Positions 52,272-61,100 of a stretch of 64,000 nt of DNA are shown here, piece by piece. Location of the stretch: contig NZ_JBHEEH010000008.1 in the NCBI RefSeq assembly GCF_041929845.1, forward strand, positions 70,167-134,166, written 5' to 3'. The notes beneath the pieces were generated by a model. The model was not told the origin of the DNA, did no database searches, and was given only the letters and a program-made list of their open reading frames with translations. The DNA is from Paenochrobactrum pullorum. Its GTDB lineage: Bacteria; Pseudomonadota; Alphaproteobacteria; Rhizobiales; Rhizobiaceae. Made by a program: the position numbers and the translations under genes. The number at the start of each line of letters is the position of its first letter. Position 1 is the first letter of the stretch.

Positions 52272-52796
52272 ATGCGGGCTATGTGGCTTGTTACCATTGC
52301 ACTTTTAACTGGGTGCGCTAGCGGGATGGAGCCAATTTCAGACCCAGTCTTCATTCAAGGCTTTACCATTACGAATGTTGGCAAAACCGTAGTTTGCATG
52401 GGGTCGTATTCACGCCCTACCTTGGAAACTGATATCACGACAGATATTACATGCGATGGCGGCCTAACTGGCCGTATTGCGATCAAGACGTTGAGCAACG
52501 GTCACCCAACTGTCGCGACAGCATCAATATCAAACGGTACTGTCGCACAAGCTCGATTTAAGCCAATTTTAGGCGACAGGCACGCTTACGGCGATATTGT
52601 TAATGTCGCTGTGAAATCACCATCACCTAACGCTAAGGTGAAACAGGCTCCGAGAATGTCAACACGTGCCCAAACAAGCTCCAGCGCATCTCGATGGTCA
52701 TCTAGCCGGAGGTATTATCGCGGCCCACGCGGTGGCTGCTATTACATAAACTCGAATGGTAACAAAACCTATGTCGATGGGAGCTATTGCCGATAG
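52272..52796 (+). CDS. Prophage lipoprotein with C-terminal GPRGGCYY motif
   Basis: 174 residues. Signal peptide with lipobox LLTGC places the lipidated cysteine at C15. A beta-rich middle (VGKTVVCMGSYSRP; TDITCDGGLTGRIAIKTL), then a Ser/Arg-rich linker and the C-terminal YRGPRGGCYYINSNGNKTYV with a final cysteine pair (C165? and SYC), resembling the small basic 'adaptor' motif seen in phage and algal-virus proteins. Opposite strand to the late genes; likely expressed in the lysogen, perhaps to block superinfection (inference). Confidence 0.72.
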   Translation: MRAMWLVTIALLTGCASGMEPISDPVFIQGFTITNVGKTVVCMGSYSRPTLETDITTDITCDGGLTGRIAIKTLSNGHPTVATASISNGTVAQARFKPILGDRHAYGDIVNVAVKSPSPNAKVKQAPRMSTRAQTSSSASRWSSSRRYYRGPRGGCYYINSNGNKTYVDGSYCR

Positions 52797-52813
52797 CCCG
52801 CCGAAGCGGGCTA
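52794..52813. terminator. Hairpin at the lipoprotein stop
   Basis: TAGCCCGC-CGAA-GCGGGCTA, a perfect 8-bp stem with a stable tetraloop right at the lipoprotein stop, between convergent genes. Confidence 0.6.
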
Positions 52814-52821
52814 TTATCATT

Positions 52822-53028
52822 CTAAACGCCTTCAATCCCAAGCTCTCGCATACGATCGATACTCATAGCATCGGGTTTGTTTTCTTCGACACCATTTGCG
52901 GCTCTATGACCCGCTGTGGCGCAAGCAAACTCCCAGAGCGTCATTTTCCCGATATCCTGCGGAATCACTCCTGCCCACTGGTAGAACTGGTTGAATTTCC
53001 ACTTTCCTCGCGGGAGCGGTTTCGGGTC
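52822..53028 (-). CDS. Tail assembly chaperone extension (gpT-like), reached by -1 frameshift
   Basis: A 68-residue frame, -1 relative to the end of the upstream chaperone gene: DPKPLPRGKWKFNQFYQWAG, VIPQDIGKMTLWEFACATAGHR, then MSIDRMRELGIEGV. It looks like a phage tail chaperone (small GTA-type) but has no start codon with a ribosome site at its beginning. The overlap with the upstream gene contains GCGAAAAAG (53028-53036), where a -1 slip would fuse the two, as in lambda G/GT. Confidence 0.65.
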   Translation of the reverse strand, partial: DPKPLPRGKWKFNQFYQWAGVIPQDIGKMTLWEFACATAGHRAANGVEENKPDAMSIDRMRELGIEGV

Positions 53029-53363
53029 TTTTTCGCCCCCGCCTTTAGCTCCCCCGGCTGATCATCCTCGTTTCCATATAGAGCAACTAGTAAAATAGCT
53101 TGTGCGGTGAGGACTGACAGTGTGAGCGGTCTATCCTCAACGAATTTTGCGACCAGCTTTCGGGCATCCTCTTTAGGCATCCCCCCGCCCTCCAGTCCAA
53201 GGCGAATGGTCTGGATGACATCATCAACCAGCCATTGCTTTGTTGTCAGGCGAGAAAGTATCCATTCAGGCCCTGCATCGCATCGATCTTGCAGGGCGCG
53301 AAGATGCTCAATGCGGAGATCAAAATCATGCTCTCCGCCTGCCCATGTGAGTGTGCGCGCCAT
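52965..53363 (-). CDS. Tail assembly chaperone (gpG-like, GTA family)
   Basis: 132 residues. LTWAGGEHDFDLRIEHLRALQDRCDAGPEWILSRL and VDDVIQTIRLGLEGGG identify the GTA-type tail protein family (DUF3356 type) found between tail tube and tape measure. The last ~25 residues (KKTRNRSREESGNSTSS) are low complexity and overlap the -1 frame of the extension. Start overlaps the tail tube stop by one base (TAATG). Confidence 0.8.
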   Translation of the reverse strand: MARTLTWAGGEHDFDLRIEHLRALQDRCDAGPEWILSRLTTKQWLVDDVIQTIRLGLEGGGMPKEDARKLVAKFVEDRPLTLSVLTAQAILLVALYGNEDDQPGELKAGAKKTRNRSREESGNSTSSTSGQE

Positions 53364-53830
53364 TATGGAGCAACCGCCTTAGCAGTGCGAATTGGCAGCC
53401 CATCAAACTGAATATCCAAATCGCCGGAATTGACCTTCTGACCGCGTTCCACACTATTTGGATAAACGACAAGATAGGCTGGGCCTGTCTCATATTCAGT
53501 ATCACCTACATCAGCATTAACATGGTGGACACGAACATTCTTAGTTTGCCCGCTGTACCACCAGTCGAGAAGCATTTGGTGCGACTGCTTGGCCCAAACA
53601 CCACTGGTATTAATCGTAACTTCCGAGGACTGGACAGCTCGTTCGATCTGGGCAGGTGCAGACTCATCACTGCACGGCGGTACTTCTGTAGTCTGCATAT
53701 TATGGCTGCGGTTGATACCGCGTGATGTCATCCCGCAGATACGCGCCCAAGTGCCTGCGGTTTCCGTCTCGACTTCCAACACCATTTCGTGAAAGTTAGC
53801 TGTCTGGGCATATTCAATAGGATCAGCCAT
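53363..53830 (-). CDS. Major tail tube protein
   Basis: 155 residues from ATG 53830 (MADPIEYAQTANF) with GGAG 7 nt upstream. VEVETETAGTWARICGMTSRGINRS-like start of the fold, TTEVPPCSDESAPA, and a late DLDIQFDGLPIRTA are those of siphovirus tail tube proteins. Polymerises into the tube around the tape measure. Confidence 0.82.
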   Translation of the reverse strand: MADPIEYAQTANFHEMVLEVETETAGTWARICGMTSRGINRSHNMQTTEVPPCSDESAPAQIERAVQSSEVTINTSGVWAKQSHQMLLDWWYSGQTKNVRVHHVNADVGDTEYETGPAYLVVYPNSVERGQKVNSGDLDIQFDGLPIRTAKAVAP

Positions 53831-53907
53831 TGCTGTTCTCCATGCGCTAATAGACCGGCGCACGGCCAGTCAAGGAAGGGCTTAAGCCCGATTAATGGGG
53901 ATGTTTG

Positions 53908-54111
53908 TTAAATCTTACGACGGCCTTTGATGGCGCGTTTCTCATCACGTGAAGGGCTATCAACATTTGTTGCCCAGCCGTTTTTCACGCAATAATCAAT
54001 GAAGTCATGAGGCCGCTCTTGAGGCTTCGGTGAAGCCTTAGCGCTGAATGAATAAATACTTTTCGGACGTGACCAATTGCAATCTTGATGAAATATTGCC
54101 CAAGCCATCAT
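53908..54111 (-). CDS. Small phage protein
   Basis: 67 residues from ATG 54111 (second ATG directly after). MMAWAIFHQDCNWSRPKSI, a Lys/Pro-rich middle and DYCVKNGWATNV. I recall similar small genes in this position in rhizobial phages. The start overlaps the previous gene's stop. Function unknown. Confidence 0.68.
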   Translation of the reverse strand: MMAWAIFHQDCNWSRPKSIYSFSAKASPKPQERPHDFIDYCVKNGWATNVDSPSRDEKRAIKGRRKI

Positions 54112-54542
54112 TTTGCACCCTCCCTGATTGCCTTACGCATTTGGCGGGTTACGCGAGCACGAACGCGCTTTCGTAATGCGCGCCATGATGGAAAGAAATA
54201 CGGGCTTGCCTTCATGTGCTGGGTGCCGAACTCTTGAAGCCGAGCAAGTTGAAATTGTGCACGTTCGCCCACTAATGTGCTTTCATCGCCTGCGTAAATT
54301 GTGATAACCAAGCCATCGCTTGTTTTAGGTGAACGGCTTAAGACCATTGCACCCCTTGGTGGATCACCCCAAGTCCAGCCAATGGTTTTTGCCAAGTCGC
54401 CAGTGTCTTTAGGCGCCAGTCGCTGCATCATACCAACGGCTTCATCAGCCCCAGCTTCCATAGCCTTGATGGTGGCTTCGACAACGGCATTTGGAATTGT
54501 TTTGGTGAGTTTGCGCTTTAGTCTATCAAGCCCTTCAACCAT
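54108..54542 (-). CDS. HK97 gp10-like tail completion protein
   Basis: 144 residues. LKRKLTKTIPNAVVEATIKAMEAGADEAVGMMQRLAPKDTGDLAKTIGW is the HK97-gp10 family start; GERAQFQLARLQEFGTQHMKASPYFFPSWRA its conserved end. Acts at the head-tail joint. Overlaps the upstream gene by 8 bp. Confidence 0.85.
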   Translation of the reverse strand: MVEGLDRLKRKLTKTIPNAVVEATIKAMEAGADEAVGMMQRLAPKDTGDLAKTIGWTWGDPPRGAMVLSRSPKTSDGLVITIYAGDESTLVGERAQFQLARLQEFGTQHMKASPYFFPSWRALRKRVRARVTRQMRKAIREGAK

Positions 54543-54951
54543 GATGAAAAGCCTCCTCGATCATAGCGGTGACCTGAACAACGCCGTGAACCGTAATGCC
54601 GTCCGGATCATCGAAAATACGGGATAGCTCTACCCGCACACCCCCTAATGTGCCCGCTGTAAGATCACCCTTGAAACGCCGCAACACATTCACAACCGCA
54701 TCAACGATCTGCTTGCACGGCCACTTGCGGCCATTGGCTCGCGTCCATACATCCAACTGAACGGTTTCTTCACGCATATCGATGCAGTCGGCATCAGTCG
54801 GTGTGAAATCCGTTGCTCCTAATGTGATATATGGAAACTCTGGTGAAGATGGCGGGCTATCCCAGACACGGTTCCCGACCAGTGAGGCAACACCCGGATC
54901 AGCCTTGAGCTTAGCCAGCAATAAGTCCTGAAATGCGACGGAAACACTCAT
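54535..54951 (-). CDS. DUF3168 tail completion protein
   Basis: 138 residues. LLLAKLKADPGVASLVGNRVWDSPPSSPEFPYITLGATDFTPTDADC and VQLDVWTRANGRKWPCKQIVDAV are typical of DUF3168 (tail terminator/completion, gpU-like). ATGA overlap with the adaptor gene. Confidence 0.85.
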   Translation of the reverse strand: MSVSVAFQDLLLAKLKADPGVASLVGNRVWDSPPSSPEFPYITLGATDFTPTDADCIDMREETVQLDVWTRANGRKWPCKQIVDAVVNVLRRFKGDLTAGTLGGVRVELSRIFDDPDGITVHGVVQVTAMIEEAFHHG

Positions 54952-55289
54952 ACCGCTACCCCGCTTTCGGCTGTAATTTCGATAAACTGACGGCTCTCTG
55001 AGGGGACGATTGCCCGTATCTGATATTCAGTACCAGTGCGAGCGTCTTTCATCTGGGAATCAGTGGTGAGCGATGCCATATTGTTACTTCTACGAACCGT
55101 AACAACGACTGGCTGTTTGCCAGTTAAACGTGCGGCCTGCACAGTCTCCCCACCCCGCAAAAAACGTATGTGCGCTCTGACAGTGAAGTCCGTCAACACC
55201 AGCTCAAACCCGCCATGCCCGTCTTCTTCTTCAGTGATTGTGCTAAACGTTATGGAATGATGGAACTGCCCTAAGCCTGTTTTTGTCAT
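54948..55289 (-). CDS. Head-tail adaptor protein
   Basis: 113 residues from ATG 55289 with AAGGTG before it; a GTG at 55295 is less likely. LGQFHHSITFST, then DFTVRAHIRFLRGGETVQAARLTGKQPVVVTVR and the late DARTGTEYQIRAIV follow the SPP1 gp16-type head-tail joining family. Confidence 0.85.
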   Translation of the reverse strand: MTKTGLGQFHHSITFSTITEEEDGHGGFELVLTDFTVRAHIRFLRGGETVQAARLTGKQPVVVTVRRSNNMASLTTDSQMKDARTGTEYQIRAIVPSESRQFIEITAESGVAV

Positions 55290-55291
55290 GA

Positions 55292-55858
55292 TCACACCTT
55301 CGGCCGGCGAAACGGCCAGATGAGTGCTGCATATGCAGAATTATCTTCGATTCGTGGGCCTTCAGGATCGCCTCGATACGAATACATCAACCCGACATGC
55401 ATCAAGATTGCCGCTTTAAGTGATGCCGGAACGTCTGCCGCTGCTGAACCGGACTTATATTCGACAGTTACGGCATCGGCACGATTGGCAGAAACTGGCC
55501 ATGCATCCCCAGTCGAAGCCTGAATTACCGTTCCTTGTGCGTACTTCAAAGCGCTGTATGCGGTGTTAAATACGACCTGCTCAACATTGTCAGCGTCGTA
55601 ATACTTCACAGCATCAACGCTTGCCACCGGCCCCATACGGAGCTGTAACAAGCTGTTAAACGAACAAAATGACTGCTTCCAAGTTTGAGTAACAAGCGCG
55701 ATATTAAGGGTGCGCTCCAGATGATCAGTCGCGGCCTGAATAAAGCGCTTGATCTGTTCGTCATCATCGGTAAAGCCTGAAACAATCAAATGCTGACGCG
55801 CTTCTTCTAACGCTACCGGCATCTCAGCGGGCGCTTGTGTACGGACTGGAAGCAACAT
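55292..55858 (-). CDS. Head-tail connector protein (gp6-like)
   Basis: 188 residues. EMPVALEEARQHLIVSGFTDDDEQIKRFIQAATDHLERTLNIAL and the C-terminal VPASLKAAILMHVGLMYSYRGD match the HK97 gp6-like connector family. Sits directly upstream of the adaptor gene. Confidence 0.86.
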   Translation of the reverse strand: MLLPVRTQAPAEMPVALEEARQHLIVSGFTDDDEQIKRFIQAATDHLERTLNIALVTQTWKQSFCSFNSLLQLRMGPVASVDAVKYYDADNVEQVVFNTAYSALKYAQGTVIQASTGDAWPVSANRADAVTVEYKSGSAAADVPASLKAAILMHVGLMYSYRGDPEGPRIEDNSAYAALIWPFRRPKV

Positions 55859-55861
55859 TGA

Positions 55862-56041
55862 TTACTCGCCCTTATTCTTCGGCGCTGCGCCTTCGACCTT
55901 ATTCTTAGGCTTGCCTTCGACCTTGGCTTTCAAAACACCACTTTTAACCAAGTGGGAAACATCGACTTCTGATGCTTCGCGTTCATCACCCTGCTCATAA
56001 AATTTATCACCCTGATGGCGGCGTAAAACTTCGTACTTCAT
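55862..56041 (-). CDS. Small phage structural-region protein
   Basis: 59 residues from ATG 56041 with AAGGAG 7 nt upstream, too short for many gene callers. MKYEVLRRHQGDKFYEQGDERE, then DVSHLVKSGVLKAK and a Lys-rich tail with an internal repeat (VEGKPKNK, VEGAAPKNK). Matches the short 'K-Y-VLRRHQGDK-Y--GD-RE' proteins I know between capsid and connector genes; function unknown. Confidence 0.78.
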   Translation of the reverse strand: MKYEVLRRHQGDKFYEQGDEREASEVDVSHLVKSGVLKAKVEGKPKNKVEGAAPKNKGE

Positions 56042-56101
56042 GGGTTTCTCCTTCAGTTCAAGAAACGGGCAGCGTTAACTGCCCGTCGATATGAACCGAC
56101 C

Positions 56102-57445
56102 TTAGCCGCCCGTTACTTCGTTTACGTCGCCGTAGATGAATGCTTCCGGACGATAAACCGCCAGAGCAAGGCGTTCTTCTGCGAGGATTGTGACAAGGTT
56201 CTTGATGAAGTCGTCTTCATTCTCAGTCGCGACTTCAACGCGAGCCTGCCAACGGTCAAAGATTTGGGCGCCAAGCTTGAAAGCGCCGGTCAGGAACTTG
56301 CCGGCAGCGACTGCTTGGGTGGTTACTACCGGCAGACCCCAGAGAGTTGGCGAAAGCGTTCCCTGCGGGTTTCCGATGATATAGCGCCCCTGAGTATCCT
56401 TGAGCAGCTCAATCGACGTCCAATCAATAGGATTGAGAACGTGGCCTGTTGCTGGGTACTCGGCCAATGCAGCCTGAAGCATTGCTACACGAAGGCGGTC
56501 AATACCGGTAACCGTTGCCGGCATGGTTGTGCCAGCAGGGATGGCAAACGCAGTGGATTGAGGAATAATACCCAGCAAGTTCTGACCAGTGCCATCGCCA
56601 TTGAGTAACTGGTTTTCTTCAACATACGCCAGACCATACAGCAAACGCTGATCAATGATCGAACGGAGCTGAGAGATGTCCGACAACACCTGACGTGATG
56701 CCTTCATCCAGTGCGCAATTACCTTGGCAGAAGTTGTGACAAGCTCAAACTGAATATCAGAACTTGGCTTCGCAGCACCTTCCGCAACCGGAGCGGCATT
56801 GTTGTTGAAGCCCTTTTCTTTAACATACTCAAGTGAACCACCGTCCATCTGCCCCTGAGAGAGAAGGTCGCGGATTGTCAGACGTCGCTGCGGCAGTTCA
56901 AGAATGCCAGGCAAGCGGGTGGTCTGAATTGCAGCCCCGACTGAACCAGCTGCGTTTGTGGTTGCGGTCGTCAAGGTGGCTTTGGTCTGCAAGTCCACGC
57001 GTCCACGCGGGTTTGCCTGACCTACAAACTCTTTGACCTTATCATCCTCGACAAACAGCTCACCGATTGATTTCTCACGGTCGCCTTCGCCACCAGATCG
57101 CGCTGCCTTTTGCTCGATCTCATCAAGTCGAGCTTTGACTTCATTCATGCCGAGAAGAGCTTCGTCTGCCTTCTCTTTAAGACCAGAGCTCAAATCGCCG
57201 TTCTTCTTGGCTTCTTCAAGCGCTTTTTCGGCCAGCTCTTTGACCGCGTCATGCTTGCTATCAAACTTTTGTTTCAACTCCGTTGCCAAAGCTTCAAGTT
57301 CACCTGCTGCGCCTGCGCCAGCGGTTGCAGTAAAGATAGACCCTGCCGTGGCATGATCAATGCCGATAAACACAAGTACTGCTGCCAGTGCGAAGCAGGA
57401 AATCATTGTGAGTGCGAACACTCGGTTAATACTTTTGATATTCAT
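56102..57445 (-). CDS. HK97-type major capsid protein with hydrophobic N-terminus
   Basis: 447 residues from ATG 57445 with GGAG 7 nt upstream. The first 35 residues (INRVFALTMISCFALAAVLVFIGIDHA) look like a signal or membrane anchor, unusual for a capsid. A coiled-coil delta domain (about 48-110) follows, as in HK97, then the capsid fold with LPGILELPQRRLTIRDLLSQGQMDGGSLEYVKEKGF, LLNGDGTGQNLLGI and the C-terminal FIKNLVTILAEERLALAVYRPEAF. The prohead protease should cut between delta domain and shell domain. Confidence 0.9.
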   Translation of the reverse strand: MNIKSINRVFALTMISCFALAAVLVFIGIDHATAGSIFTATAGAGAAGELEALATELKQKFDSKHDAVKELAEKALEEAKKNGDLSSGLKEKADEALLGMNEVKARLDEIEQKAARSGGEGDREKSIGELFVEDDKVKEFVGQANPRGRVDLQTKATLTTATTNAAGSVGAAIQTTRLPGILELPQRRLTIRDLLSQGQMDGGSLEYVKEKGFNNNAAPVAEGAAKPSSDIQFELVTTSAKVIAHWMKASRQVLSDISQLRSIIDQRLLYGLAYVEENQLLNGDGTGQNLLGIIPQSTAFAIPAGTTMPATVTGIDRLRVAMLQAALAEYPATGHVLNPIDWTSIELLKDTQGRYIIGNPQGTLSPTLWGLPVVTTQAVAAGKFLTGAFKLGAQIFDRWQARVEVATENEDDFIKNLVTILAEERLALAVYRPEAFIYGDVNEVTGG

Positions 57446-57475
57446 GGGTATTCTCCAGATGGTTGAAATATCGGA

Positions 57476-58141
57476 TCAGTCGCGAAGCAATTTGCGAAGT
57501 AGCGCGACCCGTTGATCAGCCTTTTCGCCCTCTGGCTCACCCAGAATGGCCTTCGAATAACCGACAGAGGCGATCTGTACGGCCATGCTTTTGGGAACCC
57601 CTGCCTCACGCAAGATGTCCTCAAATTCTTTAATCGGCATGGGGTCGCCATCGCGCAATCTGCGGGCGAATTCATCCATGCGTTCAGATTTAACTGCCTC
57701 GATACGGGCGCGGCGATTAGCTGGGAATGACACCGGTGAGATTTCTCGCAGGTCAAGTTCATCCAGATTACGCACATTTCCATCAGGCGATGTCTTGATC
57801 TCACGGTACCCGATAGACAATCCGCCAATGGCCTTGGCCTTCATCAGTGCATAAACTTCACGGGCTTTCTGCACTTCCATAATAAGGCGACCCTTGCCCC
57901 ACAGGCCTTTTGCATCCTCTGCAAGGTCTTCCCAAATACCGATTGGTTCATTGGGATTGTGCTGCCAGAGCATGAGAACATTCGTTCCTTCACGCTTATG
58001 CTTAGCCAAGCTGCCAGCAAAAGCCCCAGGCATAACCCGCTCGCCGTAGCTGTCCACATTGCCATTGGCCGATCCGTAACCCGTAAAGGTGCCGTCTTCC
58101 GACAGGTCTTTAACCTGCAGGGCAAAATCTTTCGTTTTCAT
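57476..58141 (-). CDS. Prohead protease (HK97 family)
   Basis: 221 residues, serine protease of capsid maturation. FTGYGSANGNVDSYGERVMPGAF, LMLWQHNPNEPIG with the catalytic histidine and IGGLSIGYREI with the serine are clear; LREISPVSFPANRRARI is also typical. Start has GAGGAA upstream. Lies between portal and capsid genes as usual. Confidence 0.92.
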   Translation of the reverse strand: MKTKDFALQVKDLSEDGTFTGYGSANGNVDSYGERVMPGAFAGSLAKHKREGTNVLMLWQHNPNEPIGIWEDLAEDAKGLWGKGRLIMEVQKAREVYALMKAKAIGGLSIGYREIKTSPDGNVRNLDELDLREISPVSFPANRRARIEAVKSERMDEFARRLRDGDPMPIKEFEDILREAGVPKSMAVQIASVGYSKAILGEPEGEKADQRVALLRKLLRD

Positions 58142-58146
58142 CGAGA

Positions 58147-59400
58147 TTATTCCTCGTTGTCAGTCTGACGCGGGGTCAGTTCTCGGTCTTCACCGGCTTC
58201 GGTAATTGGGACATTCTGCATTTGCATACGCGGTACGTTCCCACCCTCTACCGGTGGTAAATTCTCAAGCGCTCTGACTTCATTGATTGTCATTGCACCG
58301 ATTGCTGTCATCTGCTGATAGAAACGCGCTCTACCCACTGTATCGCCGCGGAGAAGACCTTCTTGGTTAAACTCTATGATCACCCCTGCTGCCTTATCCG
58401 CTGGCGTTAGGAGCTGTTTCATCAAGGCTTGCTCAATACGTTTTAAGCGACGGCGTAGAGTGAATTTCTGGAAACCAAGGGTTTGGGCTTCAATGCCTGA
58501 TCCCCAACTTGTCGATTTAGATGTGTGCCCAACCATGTGGGGCGGCACTCCAAAGAACCGGCAAATCTCTTCAATTGAAAAAGACCTGCTTTCCAGCATC
58601 TGCGCATCTTCTGGCGTAATCGTTAGCTGCTGCCACTCAGTGCCACCTTCAAGAACAATCGGCTTCCCAGCATTACCGCTGCCAATCTTTGCTGCAAGTT
58701 TCTGTTCTGCGACTTCGCGCTGTTCGTCCGTCAACCATTTGTCGAATTTCAAAACACCTGAAGGCCGCAAGCCATTCTCGAACATAGATCCGGCCGACCG
58801 CTCTGCAGCTTGTGACAGACCAAACACCCGACGACCAAAGAACAATGTGGACGCGCCGCCAAGCGGATTACCACCAAAGCCACGAATATGCAGGATATCG
58901 CGGTCAGTCGCTTCGTTCGCTTTACCGTCCTCTGTCCACTTGTAAATCAGATCGCCGTTCTGTTTCTTCTGCACACTCATCAGAGCAGGGAGAATAGGTG
59001 TCAGAGCGCGAACATTGCCCACTGACCGATCAACACGAGCATATCCGTTGCCCCACAGTTCCACCGAAGCTGCTATGAAATCCCAAAAATCAACTGCCGT
59101 CTGATCATAGTTCGGGCTGTCATGCAGCACTGCATAAAGCGGGTGATCGCTTGCCACGTCACGTGAACCATCTGCATTCGTACGGTAAATCATTAAAGGC
59201 AATGAAGAAATCGTACCGGAAATCAGGTTCACACATGCCCATACAGCAGAAAGCGCAAGAACATTTCTCTCTGTTATGATCTCACCTGCTCCGCCAATGC
59301 TGTCGGCCGGATACCAAGCGTCAGGTTCCCGAATGGTCAGATTACGCTTTGCTGGCGTTGAGCCGATGAAACCATTCAGCATTTTTCGCAATAGTTTCAC
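58147..59400 (-). CDS. Phage portal protein
   Basis: 417 residues, starts at GTG 59400 overlapping the terminase stop (GTGA). TERNVLALSAVWACVNLISGTISSLPLMIYR, LPLMI and the late RSFSIEEICRFFGVPPHMVGHTSKSTSWGSGIEAQTLGF are hallmarks of the HK97-type portal. Twelve copies form the DNA entry ring. Confidence 0.93.
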   Translation of the reverse strand: MKLLRKMLNGFIGSTPAKRNLTIREPDAWYPADSIGGAGEIITERNVLALSAVWACVNLISGTISSLPLMIYRTNADGSRDVASDHPLYAVLHDSPNYDQTAVDFWDFIAASVELWGNGYARVDRSVGNVRALTPILPALMSVQKKQNGDLIYKWTEDGKANEATDRDILHIRGFGGNPLGGASTLFFGRRVFGLSQAAERSAGSMFENGLRPSGVLKFDKWLTDEQREVAEQKLAAKIGSGNAGKPIVLEGGTEWQQLTITPEDAQMLESRSFSIEEICRFFGVPPHMVGHTSKSTSWGSGIEAQTLGFQKFTLRRRLKRIEQALMKQLLTPADKAAGVIIEFNQEGLLRGDTVGRARFYQQMTAIGAMTINEVRALENLPPVEGGNVPRMQMQNVPITEAGEDRELTPRQTDNEE

Positions 59401-61100
59401 GCTGCACCTGCCAAGCTTTTGAAGTAATCATCCATATTACCGCCTTCTGGGGCAGCCGGGTTCCGGCTCATCACCGTAACCGCGTCGAATAGCGCCATGA
59501 CGGGGTCTATCTTTGCATCACCTGCATTCTGCTTGGTAGCTCGGATCGCCGTAGCTGTAGGCTCAATTTTAAGGTTACTGACACACCAAGACATAAGTGC
59601 CGATCCGGAATGCCTTAGCGTACCGTTGGCAAGCTTACGCTCTGCTGTTTTGATTGCATTCATCATGGCGTAGCCTTGAGGCGCGCCGATCAGCAGCCCT
59701 TCCTCCTGAGTGACGCCAATTTCTGACAAAGCCTCGATCATTTCACCAAGCCCAGCCGGATCCACTGCGACCGATGCCAAAAGGCCACGCTGTTTAATAT
59801 CACCAATGATCGCAACAATTGCGCTGATATCGTCCAGTTCATCCTCGACAATGGTCAGCTCGCCAGCTTTAGCAAAATCTCTCAGCCGGTCAGCAATTGA
59901 CTTGCGACGTTCAAGAACTCCCTTGTGGCACCAAGCATGCGTCCAAAGCAGCCAATCCCGTGTGACTTTGTGCCGTCCGAGTGCTGCGAAACCAAATAAG
60001 TCATCCAGACCGCCGCCGTCGAGGCCAACCACGACTACTTCCGATTGCTCAAGCAAGGCTTCCAGCGTCAAACTTGCATCTGCTCGGCGCGACCAGAAAT
60101 CAGTGCCAGCCCATCGGTTGTTCCTGTGGCTCTGCCCGATTTCAATATTCAAATGTTTGGCAAGAAAGGTATTGCGGGTGCTGGCATCCTTCGCCAGCTC
60201 CTTGCGCAACTCGTCCTCAATCCATTCTTGGCTGACAGAACGGCCAATATTAGGGTTTGTGATGTAGAAATTATCCGGATCAAGATAGCTTTCCCTCTCA
60301 ATCATACGCTTGGGAAACTCGTAGATCACCGGCAAGAATTTATTATCCTCGATCAGCCCATCACGTACATTGCGCGCATAGTCCAGTTTATCTTTAAAGA
60401 CACCGGATGGCGGGGCATCTGCTTGTGTCGTGATAGAGATCAGAAATCCTTCTGGCCTTGAAACCAACCCACCAGTGGCCTCTCTCAGCATTGCATCGGC
60501 ATTTGCTTTGGTTCCAAACTCCCAAAGCTCGTCGATCAGGATAAAGCCAGCCTTCTTACCAACAACCGTCTTACCGTCAGCGGCTACGATTTTTAAAGTC
60601 GCGCCGGTTGTCAGGTTTTTAATCGTTCGTTGATGTTCAATGATGTGCAGGAAGCCGCCGCTTGATGCATCAAGGACTGGATCAGCCCGAACCATATCGG
60701 CGGCGGGCTTAAAGCTATTCTGTGCGGCCTCAATTGTTGGCGCGAGAATGAGCAACTCCCCAGACTTTCGCCAGTTGCGAATTAACGCGGTCAGCATAAT
60801 GCCCGCGGCAATTGTGGATTTGGCATTCTTCTTACTGATTAAGAGAAAGTATTCCCGAATATGCCGCTTACCGGTTTCCTCATCATATGAGCCAAAAATT
60901 GCCTCAACGAAATCAAATACCCATTGCTCGCAAGCTTCGCCAAAAGTCGGCTCGCCTGCAACATCAACAATTCGCAAAGCTTTGAAATCAGCGAGTGCAT
61001 CCTTTGCCTCATTCGGAAATAAGGGCTGGCATGGGATCATCGACTTGTTGGCAACAATACGCTTTTCCCAATCAGGAAGTGCAGTTGTCCAATCTTTCAT
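59397..61100 (-). CDS. Terminase large subunit
   Basis: 567 residues, the packaging ATPase and nuclease. Walker A region appears as KKNAKSTIAAGIML near residue 95, Walker B as FILIDELWEFG, motif LISITTQADAPPS (coupling), and the nuclease acidic residue set starts at VVGLDGGGLDDLFGFA. Belongs to the HK97/lambda-like Terminase_1 group. ATGA overlap with the small subunit. Confidence 0.93.
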   Translation of the reverse strand: MKDWTTALPDWEKRIVANKSMIPCQPLFPNEAKDALADFKALRIVDVAGEPTFGEACEQWVFDFVEAIFGSYDEETGKRHIREYFLLISKKNAKSTIAAGIMLTALIRNWRKSGELLILAPTIEAAQNSFKPAADMVRADPVLDASSGGFLHIIEHQRTIKNLTTGATLKIVAADGKTVVGKKAGFILIDELWEFGTKANADAMLREATGGLVSRPEGFLISITTQADAPPSGVFKDKLDYARNVRDGLIEDNKFLPVIYEFPKRMIERESYLDPDNFYITNPNIGRSVSQEWIEDELRKELAKDASTRNTFLAKHLNIEIGQSHRNNRWAGTDFWSRRADASLTLEALLEQSEVVVVGLDGGGLDDLFGFAALGRHKVTRDWLLWTHAWCHKGVLERRKSIADRLRDFAKAGELTIVEDELDDISAIVAIIGDIKQRGLLASVAVDPAGLGEMIEALSEIGVTQEEGLLIGAPQGYAMMNAIKTAERKLANGTLRHSGSALMSWCVSNLKIEPTATAIRATKQNAGDAKIDPVMALFDAVTVMSRNPAAPEGGNMDDYFKSLAGAA

